NCBI RefSeq assembly: GCF_015667795.1 | Contig: NZ_JADPEL010000002.1 | Coordinates: 233,212 to 297,211, forward strand | DNA from: Clostridium sp. D53t1_180928_C8 | Lineage (GTDB): Bacteria > Bacillota > Clostridia > Clostridiales > Clostridiaceae | DNA length: 64,000 nucleotides | Direction: 5' to 3' | Shown: positions 36,608-44,013 of the stretch, in pieces | Layout of the letters: every line of letters starts with the position of its first letter | Numbering within the stretch: the stretch's first letter is position 1 | Notes under the pieces: generated by a model | What the model was told of the DNA's origin: nothing | The model's input: only the letters and a program-made list of their open reading frames with translations | Database searches by the model: none | Program-made: the position numbers and the translations under genes

Positions 36608-38517
36608 TACTCTATACCCCCTGCAGTAATCGCTGCTTTTTCTAATATCCTTTTATTGTTATATACATCTGGTGAATTATATGTTGGAACTAGTTCTTTT
36701 AACTTATCTTTTAACATATTTTTATTGCCTAGCTTTGCAACAAATACTAAATCATCTATTTGTCTTATTATTTTGTTTAGTGATATAGTTTCTGGCTTGT
36801 CTATGAATATTTTATTATGTGCTGTTTTGCTTAAGTTATTATTATTCATTAATAGCTCTTCATATAGTTTTTCCCCAGGTCTAAGTCCTGTTATTTTTAT
36901 TTTTATATCTTTATTTGGGGTATATCCTGAAAGTCTAATTAAATTTTCTGCTAAATCATAAATTTTAACTGGTTTTCCCATATCTAATACAAATATTTCT
37001 CCACCATTTGCATATGCACCAGCTTGAAGTACAAGTTGTGCTGCCTCTGGAATTAGCATGAAATATCTAGTTATATCTTTATGCGTTAAAGTTACAGGTC
37101 CCCCATTTTTAATTTGCTTCTTAAATAATGGAATTACTGACCCATTACTTCCTAATACGTTACCAAACCTAACTGCAACAAAATCTGTTTTATTTCCTCT
37201 TTCATTATTAACAGCTTGCACTATCATTTCACAAAGCCTCTTAGTTGCCCCCATTACATTAGTAGGATTTACTGCCTTATCTGTTGAAATTAAAACAAAT
37301 TTTTCTACCTTATATTGACTAGCAAGCTGAGCCATATTTAATGTTCCTATTACATTATTCTTTATTGCTTCTGATGGATTATCTTCCATTAAAGGTACAT
37401 GCTTATGTGCTGCAGCATGGAATATTATATTTGGTTTATATGCACTTATTATTTGACTTATTCGTGATTTATCTCTTACTGATGCTATTATTACTTTTTT
37501 ATTTAATTCTGGCATCTTATAATTTAATTCATTTTGAAGATCATATGCATTATTTTCATATATATCTAGTATTAAAAGTAACTTTGGATTAAATTTGGCT
37601 ATTTGTCTGCATAGCTCTGATCCTATTGAACCACCGCCTCCAGTTACTAAAACAACCTTATCATTTATATATTCTTCTATTCCTGATTTATCTAACTTAA
37701 CTTCTTCTCTACCAATTAAATCTCTTAAATCTACATCTCTCATTTTATTAATTGATATACCTTCTTCTAAAAGCTGATAATAACCTGGAATAACCATAAC
37801 CTTCGCTTTTGTGCTATTACATATATCTAATATATTTGTTTTTTCTTCACCATTTATCTTTGCAATTGCAAATAATATTTGATCTATATTTTCTTTTTCA
37901 ACTATTTCTTCTATGTTTTCTCTACTTCCTAATACTTTTACTCCATTTAGAAAGCTATTTAATTTTGATTTATTATCATCTATAATTCCTATAATATTGT
38001 ATTGTTCACTTTTTTCTTTTCTTATTTCACTTATAATTGATGATGCACAATCACCAGCTCCTATAATTAAAACATTGTATTTTCCATCAGTTCTATCTGC
38101 CACAGAATATGTTATAAACCTAGTGATTATTCTTAATGATAGCCTTACCCCTGTAATGGAAACCATTATTAATATTCCTGCCGTAACATTAGTTATTGAT
38201 AAAACTGTATTTGGTATAATTGACATTAATATTGTACTTACTATACAACCTGAGCCTGCTGCAACTATTGATTGCATAAACTCATATGAACCTGCGTTAA
38301 CCCAAATACAACTATACATTCTACATATTTTTAAAAATAATATATAAGTAACTATTGCAATAGGTAATGTTATGCTTAAATTTAAAACTATATTATCCAT
38401 ATTGTTGCTTAATATAATTGCTATAAAATATGATAATATTATTATTGATACGTCAATTAGTAGTAATATTATATTTTTATTTCTTCTGCTTAGATTCATT
38501 ATTGATAAATCTTGCAC
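36607..38517 (-). CDS. PglF/CapD-like UDP-GlcNAc 4,6-dehydratase (GTG start)
   Basis: 636 residues. Four N-terminal membrane helices, a CoA-binding-like Rossmann domain (V-L-I-I-G-A-G-D-C-A), then the dehydratase domain: V-T-G-G-G-G-S-I-G-S-E and the S-T-D-K-A-V-N-P-T-N-V-M-G-A-T-K-R block, a PglF/FlaA1-type variant of the SDR Ser/Tyr-Lys site. It makes the 4-keto-6-deoxy sugar for bacillosamine. It starts at GTG after a seven-G ribosome site and is the first gene of the capsule operon. Confidence 0.88.
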   Translation of the reverse strand: MQDLSIMNLSRRNKNIILLLIDVSIIILSYFIAIILSNNMDNIVLNLSITLPIAIVTYILFLKICRMYSCIWVNAGSYEFMQSIVAAGSGCIVSTILMSIIPNTVLSITNVTAGILIMVSITGVRLSLRIITRFITYSVADRTDGKYNVLIIGAGDCASSIISEIRKEKSEQYNIIGIIDDNKSKLNSFLNGVKVLGSRENIEEIVEKENIDQILFAIAKINGEEKTNILDICNSTKAKVMVIPGYYQLLEEGISINKMRDVDLRDLIGREEVKLDKSGIEEYINDKVVLVTGGGGSIGSELCRQIAKFNPKLLLILDIYENNAYDLQNELNYKMPELNKKVIIASVRDKSRISQIISAYKPNIIFHAAAHKHVPLMEDNPSEAIKNNVIGTLNMAQLASQYKVEKFVLISTDKAVNPTNVMGATKRLCEMIVQAVNNERGNKTDFVAVRFGNVLGSNGSVIPLFKKQIKNGGPVTLTHKDITRYFMLIPEAAQLVLQAGAYANGGEIFVLDMGKPVKIYDLAENLIRLSGYTPNKDIKIKITGLRPGEKLYEELLMNNNNLSKTAHNKIFIDKPETISLNKIIRQIDDLVFVAKLGNKNMLKDKLKELVPTYNSPDVYNNKRILEKAAITAGGIE

Positions 38518-38545
38518 TATTAGTCCCCCCCTAATAATTATTACT

Positions 38546-38596
38546 AAATATGTATACTACTTATTACTACTTAGATTACTCCCCTACTACATATTT
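38546..38596 (-). promoter_or_regulatory. Leader dyad of the capsule operon
   Basis: Perfect 9-bp arms (38546-38554, 38588-38596) in the 5' untranslated leader enclose a 33-base loop with several AGTAGTAA-like repeats and a GGGGAG. It may fold in the mRNA or bind a regulator; no known class recognised. Confidence 0.35.
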
Positions 38597-38616
38597 ACCA
38601 TTTATTCTCAATACAA

Positions 38617-38645
38617 ATTATATATTGACATCATTTGGCAGTAAA
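38617..38645 (-). promoter_or_regulatory. Probable promoter of the capsule operon
   Basis: On the minus strand TTTACT (38640-38645), a 17-base spacer and a perfect TATAAT (38617-38622), about 100 bases before the GTG start of the PglF-like gene. Confidence 0.6.
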
Positions 38646-38742
38646 TAATCTATTGGTTCTATGCTAATCCTCATAAAAATCAGTAACACTTTAATTAATA
38701 CCTTGTATAATGCTCTATTTATACTTTAGTTCTATTATTTAC

Positions 38743-38758
38743 TAATACTTAAGTATTA
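38743..38758. promoter_or_regulatory. 16-bp palindrome, candidate operator
   Basis: TAATACTTAAGTATTA is perfectly symmetric and lies about 100 bases upstream of the capsule promoter -35. The words CTTAAGTATTA(C) at 38968-38979 and TAATACTT near 39022 repeat its halves. Candidate binding site for the adjacent LuxR-type regulator; inference. Confidence 0.4.
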
Positions 38759-39067
38759 ATTTTCACCTTTTGTAAACATTTTCTACAATCTTTTATGTAC
38801 GTTACATATTATTATTATTGAATACCAAAATATACTTTTGCTGTTTTTTGTAGTTTTTTAGTACTTTTAGTCGTAAACTTTTTCAGCTATTATTTTTAAA
38901 ATTATTTAGAGTTACTATTCTTTATTATTCTATTTTTTAATTTTTACATTTTTTTTAAATTCCTATTCTTAAGTATTACTACTTTATAATTACTCTTTAT
39001 AATTACTACTTATACCATTGATTAATACTTCCGTAGAATAAACTTTGGTATTTAATGTAATTAAACA

Positions 39068-39096
39068 TAGACTTTTACATTTTTTAATTGTATAAT
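39068..39096 (+). promoter_or_regulatory. Probable promoter of the LuxR-type regulator gene
   Basis: TAGACT (39068-39073), a 17-base spacer and perfect TATAAT (39091-39096), 49 bases before the ATG. Confidence 0.55.
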
Positions 39097-39144
39097 TTTA
39101 ATAGAAATTATATGAAGTTTGAAAATGGTGAAAAGGGTGATTAA

Positions 39145-39816
39145 ATGAAGGTTTCTATACTATGTAAATATCAAGTTATTCATGAGGGAATTAAATCAAT
39201 ATTAAGAGAGAAGTATCCAAGCATCACCTCTTTTACTTCTATTGATGATTGTTTTAAAACATTAGACAATCCTGATAATAATTTAATAAATGATTCAGAA
39301 GATACTATTCTAATCATTACTTTATTTAAAGAAGACTTAAGAATAATAGACAATATTTTATCTATTAAGGATAACTATTCTAAGCTTAAATTATTAATCG
39401 TTGATTTTAATGAAAGTAAGGACATGTTCTTTAAAGTATCTAAATTAAATATAGATGGCTATATGTTAGGAACATTTGCTCAAGAAGATATAAATTATGC
39501 TCTTCATAAGATATCTACTGGAACTAAATTCTACGACAGGGAATTATTATATAGACTAGTAGAAGATGAGCCTGCTGCGACTATTACGGGTAAAAATAGT
39601 TTAGGAAGTCCCCTAACTAGAAGAGAATTAGAGATTTTATCTCAATTATCTAACGGTTTAAGTAATTTTGAGATTTCTAAAAATCTTAATATAAGTGAAA
39701 ATACTGTTAAGAAACATATCAGTAATATATTTATAAAAATAAATGTTAAGGATAGAACACAAGCTATAATCTATGCTTATGAATCAGGTTTAATAGCTAA
39801 ACCTTTATTCTTATAA
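39145..39816 (+). CDS. LuxR/NarL-type regulator with degenerate receiver domain
   Basis: 223 residues with the size and order of a NarL-type response regulator. The C-terminal helix-turn-helix is standard: L-T-R-R-E-L-E-I-L-S, N-I-S-E-N-T-V-K-K-H-I-S-N-I-F-I-K. The receiver is not: the N-terminal acidic pair is replaced (I-L-C-K-Y-Q where I-V-D-D-H-P is usual). The strand that should end in the phosphorylated Asp reads D-T-I-L-I-I-T-L-F, with no Asp at that place. Phosphorylation control is therefore unlikely. No histidine kinase is adjacent. Divergent from the capsule operon, so it probably controls it (inference). Confidence 0.8.
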   Translation: MKVSILCKYQVIHEGIKSILREKYPSITSFTSIDDCFKTLDNPDNNLINDSEDTILIITLFKEDLRIIDNILSIKDNYSKLKLLIVDFNESKDMFFKVSKLNIDGYMLGTFAQEDINYALHKISTGTKFYDRELLYRLVEDEPAATITGKNSLGSPLTRRELEILSQLSNGLSNFEISKNLNISENTVKKHISNIFIKINVKDRTQAIIYAYESGLIAKPLFL

Positions 39817-39841
39817 ATTTGAGTTTGCATACATTTAAAAT

Positions 39842-39889
39842 AAATAAGTAGTGAAAAGCTATATATTAATAGCCTTTCACTACTTATTT
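39842..39889 (+). terminator. Terminator of the LuxR-type regulator gene
   Basis: Perfect 15-bp arms (39842-39856, 39875-39889) with a T-rich tail. Confidence 0.85.
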
Positions 39890-40306
39890 TTATTTTCAAA
39901 AAAATTAAAGGATTTTGAATCTATTTTCTTTAAGCTTTATTTTTCAATAATATACATATCATTAAAACTATAAGCTTGAATTACTATATTTATATTAAAG
40001 ATAGTCCTTTATCCTCTATGACTTGTTGACAAGCGTATTGCACATAACTTTAGTCATCTCCTGATAAATTTCTTTATCATTCTTATTGCAGTATGTCTAA
40101 ATAGAAATATCCGAAGTTATGCTTAATATTAATCACAGTTAATATTAAAATACTATCTCGAACCATCATGTGTCCTTATAAAGCTTTTCTTAAATATAAA
40201 TAAGCACCTTTCAAAAATTAATATCGCTGTTATTTTATAAAAATAACTCTGTATACTATGTATTTTGAAAGAAATAGATCAAAATCCTAAAAGAGATAAC
40301 GTATAA
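39890..40306. other. Intergenic region with possible gene remnants
   Basis: About 420 bp with no intact gene. On the minus strand, 40016 to about 40090 reads C-N-K-N-D-K-E-I-Y-Q-E-M-T-K-V-M-C before a stop, less AT-rich and coding-like, with stops just upstream. It may be the tail of a decayed gene, but no family was recognised. Confidence 0.35.
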
Positions 40307-40555
40307 ACTTTAAAATTAACATTGAATACAACAAACATATCATATTCACTTAAGCTTAAAATTTATAAACAATATTTTTTATCATTTGTTATCTCTATTA
40401 TTGTTTTATCCTTTTTTATATTAATTTATTCATATTTTTTTATAACTTTTTACAAAAATATGAGTTTTATAATTTTTTTCATCTTTTTTTGAATATATGA
40501 TTTATTTATCGGTGATACTCCTAAAGAATTATTTCATGAAATAAAAAAATTTTAA
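40307..40555 (+). pseudogene. Decayed small membrane-protein ORF upstream of the prepilin
   Basis: One frame is open from 40307 to 40489: a membrane helix V-I-S-I-I-V-L-S-F-F-I-L-I and F-Y-K-N-M-S-F-I-I-F-F. It meets TGA at 40490-40492, then continues I-Y-D-L-F-I-G-D-T-P-K-E-L-F-H-E-I-K-K-F to TAA at 40553-40555. The stop is 14 bases before the prepilin start, the spacing of an operon. No start codon with a ribosome site was found. It could be a remnant of a pilus-related membrane protein; identity unknown. Confidence 0.35.
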
Positions 40556-40569
40556 TAAGGAGTTGACCA

Positions 40570-40974
40570 ATGAAACATTTGATCAATATGAAATTTAATA
40601 AGATATTTTTTAAATCAAAAAAGAAAAAGAAAAAAGGATTTACTTTAATTGAACTTGTTGCTGTTTTAGCTATTATTGCTATTTTATCTGCTGCTTTTGT
40701 TCCAAAGTTTTCAAATTATATCACAGAAGCTAAAAAGGTTACTGTTTTAAATCAAGCTAAAAATGCTGTTACTGCTTATGAAGCTGTAAGCCATAAAATT
40801 AATACTGATGAAAATAATACCGATATTGAATTTTTAATAAATAGTAATTATATAGATGCAGATTCTATAAATAAAATTTCTTCTAGTTTCTCTATCGCTG
40901 ATTGCAAAAAACTAATGGATACCGAAAATAACACTTTCGATTTTGATGAAGATGGTAAAGCAACCTTTCGTTAA
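40570..40974 (+). CDS. Type IV prepilin / pseudopilin
   Basis: 134 residues. A Lys-rich leader ends K-K-G, then F-T-L-I-E-L-V-A-V-L-A-I-I-A-I-L, the class III signal with Glu at +5, cut by a prepilin peptidase before the Phe. The C-terminal 75 residues are a small acidic head with a single Cys. It resembles ComGC/PilA major-type pilins. RBS AAGGAG at 40557-40562. No peptidase, ATPase or assembly gene lies in the window, so it must use machinery encoded elsewhere. Confidence 0.85.
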   Translation: MKHLINMKFNKIFFKSKKKKKKGFTLIELVAVLAIIAILSAAFVPKFSNYITEAKKVTVLNQAKNAVTAYEAVSHKINTDENNTDIEFLINSNYIDADSINKISSSFSIADCKKLMDTENNTFDFDEDGKATFR

Positions 40975-41034
40975 TAAAATAATTACAACTAGCAAAAGCT
41001 TATTTTAAAACTTAAAATTTATCTTATCAAAAAA

Positions 41035-41078
41035 ATGATGATATATTTAATTATAGTTTTAACTAAATATATCATCAT
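41035..41078. terminator. Bidirectional terminator
   Basis: Perfect 15-bp arms (41035-41049, 41064-41078) between the convergent prepilin and aminopeptidase genes. Confidence 0.8.
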
Positions 41079-41121
41079 TATCTAAAATTCAAATTTTTAT
41101 ATTAATATATAAAAGTACTAA

Positions 41122-42417
41122 TTAAAGGCTAAAGAATTCAGTAAATGCTTTAACAGTATAATAATTATCCTTAACACTTGCTAACTCCCTGATAGAGTGC
41201 ATTCCAAGTACTGGAGCTCCCATATCAATAACAGGAATAGTTAAGTTTGCAGCTGTTACAGGGCCTATTGTAGTTCCACCTCTAACATCTGATCTGTTAA
41301 CAAACTTTTGGAATGGTACTCCTGCAGCTTCACATACACCTGCAAATACAGCACCATTAAAGCTATCAGTACTATAGCTTCCTGAAGCAGCTATCTTTAA
41401 TACTGGACCACCTTCAAGTACAGGTCTATTAGTTGGATCATGCTTATCACCTAAGTTAGGATGAACAGCATGAGCTAAATCAGCAGAAATCATTATAGAA
41501 TTAGCTAATGCTCTATAATATCCTTCTCTATCCTTACCTAAGCCTAAAGCAATTCTTTCTAATATGTTGTTTAATAATGTTGAATTAGCACCTTCTGCTG
41601 TTAAGCTTCCTATTTCTTCATTATCTATACAAATCATAACCTTTGTTGCTACGTTTTCTCTACTATTAACTAAAGCCTTGATTCCAGAGAAAACCATCCA
41701 TAAATCATCAAATCTTCCTGAAGAAATAAGTTCTTCATTCATACCAATTAATGATCCTCTTTCATATTCGTATAAACCTAACTCGAAGTTTAATATATCT
41801 TCTTTATTAACTTGAAGTTCTTCTGCAATTATATTCATTAAGTAATCTTCTTTTTCTAACTTATCATTAATAAGTCCTAATAAAGGAAGTGTATCTACTT
41901 GTCTGTTTATTTTATATCCATCATTAACTTCTCTATTCATATGAATTGCTAAGCTTGGAATTATTAATAATGGTTTATTTATATTAACTAATCTTGTTTC
42001 AGGCTTTAATGGTGATGAACCTCTTAATGATACTTTACCTGCTATTGATAGTGGTCTATCATACCATGTATGAAGTATTGGTCCACCATAAACTTCAGTG
42101 TTTAACTTAACATATTTTCCTTCTGAAATCATTTGTGGATTTGGTTTTATTCTAAAACCTGGAACATCAGTATGAGCTCCTATAAGTCTAAGTCCTGTTT
42201 CTTCTATATCTCCAGTACCAACTTCAAAAGCAATTAATGCTGAATCATTTTTTATAACATAATATTTACCCTTAGATTTTAAATCCCATTTATCAGTTTC
42301 TTTTATTTCAACGAATCCATTTTCATCTAATATTTTTTGTGTTGCTTTTACCCCATGACAAGCACTTGGGCTATCATATAAAAAGTCTACTAATTCTAAT
42401 GCTAACTTTTTTTCCAT
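41122..42417 (-). CDS. apeB: M18 family aspartyl aminopeptidase
   Basis: 431 residues, standard for bacterial M18 peptidases. Metal-site motifs are intact: G-A-H-T-D-V-P, D-N-E-E-I-G-S, S-A-D-L-A-H-A-V-H-P-N and the late G-M-H-S-I-R-E. A cytosolic, dodecameric zinc aminopeptidase that removes N-terminal acidic or hydrophobic residues in peptide turnover. Monocistronic, divergent from the CDF transporter. The 295-bp gap between them contains an imperfect dyad (about 42532-42580). Confidence 0.9.
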   Translation of the reverse strand: MEKKLALELVDFLYDSPSACHGVKATQKILDENGFVEIKETDKWDLKSKGKYYVIKNDSALIAFEVGTGDIEETGLRLIGAHTDVPGFRIKPNPQMISEGKYVKLNTEVYGGPILHTWYDRPLSIAGKVSLRGSSPLKPETRLVNINKPLLIIPSLAIHMNREVNDGYKINRQVDTLPLLGLINDKLEKEDYLMNIIAEELQVNKEDILNFELGLYEYERGSLIGMNEELISSGRFDDLWMVFSGIKALVNSRENVATKVMICIDNEEIGSLTAEGANSTLLNNILERIALGLGKDREGYYRALANSIMISADLAHAVHPNLGDKHDPTNRPVLEGGPVLKIAASGSYSTDSFNGAVFAGVCEAAGVPFQKFVNRSDVRGGTTIGPVTAANLTIPVIDMGAPVLGMHSIRELASVKDNYYTVKAFTEFFSL

Positions 42418-42712
42418 AGTCTTTTACTCCTTTACTATATATATACATCTAATATACTTCATTTGCTATTTTTTCACAACTCATTTACTTAATAGCTTTA
42501 TACATACTATTATTCCTATTTATGCTTCTGTTATATTAAAACGTTGGTATTTTTATAATAACAACATTTTAATATAAGAGAATATCTATATATTAATTTG
42601 ACTTTTATCCTGGATTAAATTAGCATATTGTAATAAGCGTAATTGCTAAAAAAAATAACATACTATTAATATAGATAATTATATTAATTAAAATAAAAAT
42701 GGGAGGATATTT

Positions 42713-43888
42713 ATGTTTTCAAACTTTTTAGTTAAAAGATTTGTTAAAGACTCAGAAAATGTTTCAGACATAAAGGTAAGAGGTGCATATGCTAATCTTG
42801 CCGGAGTAGTTGGAATAATTACTAACTTAATGCTATTTATAATAAAACTAGCTGTTGGTTTATTTTCTAATTCTGTTTCAATATTAGCAGATGCATTTAA
42901 TAATTTATCTGATGCTGCATCTTCAATTATAACTATTGTTGGCTTTAAAATGGCAAATAAGCCTGCTGATGCTGAGCATCCTTTTGGACATGGACGTATT
43001 GAATATATAACTGCAATGATAGTATCTTTCATGGTTATGCTTGTTGGATTACAATTTGTTAAAACTTCATTTCAAAAGATTATTAACCCTACGCCAGTAA
43101 CTTTTGAATTATTGCCATTTATATTATTACTTATTTCTATAGGTTTTAAGTTTTGGCTATCTAAATTTAATAAATCCATAGGTAATAAAATTAATTCTTC
43201 TACTTTAAAAGCTACTGCAACTGATGCTATGGGAGATGTTTTTACTTCTACTACAGTTGTAATTTCATTTTTAATATCTAAGTTTACTACTTTACCTATA
43301 GATGGTTATATTGGTATTATTGTAGCTTTAGCTATTGTTTATTCTGGTTTCTCACTTATCAAGGAAACCTTAAGTCCGTTACTTGGAGAACCACCTGATC
43401 CAATTTTAGTTAGTAATATTACAGATATGGTTATGTCTTATGAAAATATAACTGGAATTCATGATTTAATTGTTCATAATTATGGTCCTGGTAGAATTAT
43501 GGCTTCCATCCATGCTGAAATTCCTAGCAACATTGATATTATGGAAATTCACCATATTATTGATACTGCTGAAAGGGAAATTTCTAAAAAGCTAAACATA
43601 TATTTAGTTATTCATATGGATCCTATTTGTGTTGATACTGATGAAATAATTGAGGCTAGAAACATGGTACAAGATGTGCTTAGCAAATACAAAGAAATTA
43701 AATCTTTCCATGATTTTAGAGTTGTTGGAGACCATGATAAGAAAAATCTTATTTTTGATATTGAAGTTTCTCCTACTTGTTTAGCTAATGAGGATAGTTC
43801 TGCTAAGTTATTATCTAATATTAAAAATGATATAAAAGAAAAATCACCTGAATACAAATGTGTTATTACTGTTGATTTAGCTTTATAA
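42713..43888 (+). CDS. Cation diffusion facilitator metal exporter
   Basis: 391 residues, six membrane helices and a C-terminal metallochaperone-like domain. Helix 2 has S-I-L-A-D-A-F-N-N-L-S-D, followed by H-P-F-G-H-G-R-I-E; helix 5 has D-A-M-G-D. The N/D-type helix-2 site plus D-x3-D in helix 5 suits manganese exporters (MntE-like) more than the Zn-type H/D site, but this is inference. It exports divalent metal in exchange for protons. GGGAGG precedes the ATG. Confidence 0.88.
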   Translation: MFSNFLVKRFVKDSENVSDIKVRGAYANLAGVVGIITNLMLFIIKLAVGLFSNSVSILADAFNNLSDAASSIITIVGFKMANKPADAEHPFGHGRIEYITAMIVSFMVMLVGLQFVKTSFQKIINPTPVTFELLPFILLLISIGFKFWLSKFNKSIGNKINSSTLKATATDAMGDVFTSTTVVISFLISKFTTLPIDGYIGIIVALAIVYSGFSLIKETLSPLLGEPPDPILVSNITDMVMSYENITGIHDLIVHNYGPGRIMASIHAEIPSNIDIMEIHHIIDTAEREISKKLNIYLVIHMDPICVDTDEIIEARNMVQDVLSKYKEIKSFHDFRVVGDHDKKNLIFDIEVSPTCLANEDSSAKLLSNIKNDIKEKSPEYKCVITVDLAL

Positions 43889-43890
43889 AA

Positions 43891-43926
43891 AAAAGATATA
43901 TGATTATTTTTAATCATATATCTTTT
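43891..43926 (+). terminator. Terminator of the CDF gene
   Basis: Perfect 16-bp arms (43891-43906, 43911-43926) with a 4-base loop and T-tail, directly after the stop codon. Confidence 0.88.
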
Positions 43927-44013
43927 TTGTTGTATTTTTTACAGTTTTACATTTAATATACACATGTTATAATAATTATTGTATATTTTTTACAATTAAA
44001 AAGGGGGATAAAT

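Larger units (their letters stand above)
38518..39144. other. Divergent control region of the capsule operon and LuxR-type regulator
   Basis: 627 bp without an ORF. It holds both promoters, a leader dyad, a perfect 16-bp palindrome (38743-38758) and a related half-palindrome (38968-38979). Confidence 0.6.

Noticed and set aside
37058-38347. Several plus-strand ORFs within the PglF-like gene
   Set aside because: All are antisense to a well-conserved coding sequence and lack ribosome sites.
40016-40110. Minus-strand coding-like tail ending N-T-L-V-N-K-S
   Set aside because: Too short, interrupted by stops upstream and not matched to any family; kept only as a note on the intergenic region.
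40307-40569. c-di-GMP riboswitch before the prepilin, as in some clostridial pilus operons
   Set aside because: No conserved c-di-GMP-I or -II core sequence could be found in the 260 bases upstream.
42532-42580. Imperfect dyad between the aminopeptidase and CDF genes
   Set aside because: Mismatched and AT-only arms between divergent genes; neither a terminator nor a recognisable metal-regulator box.
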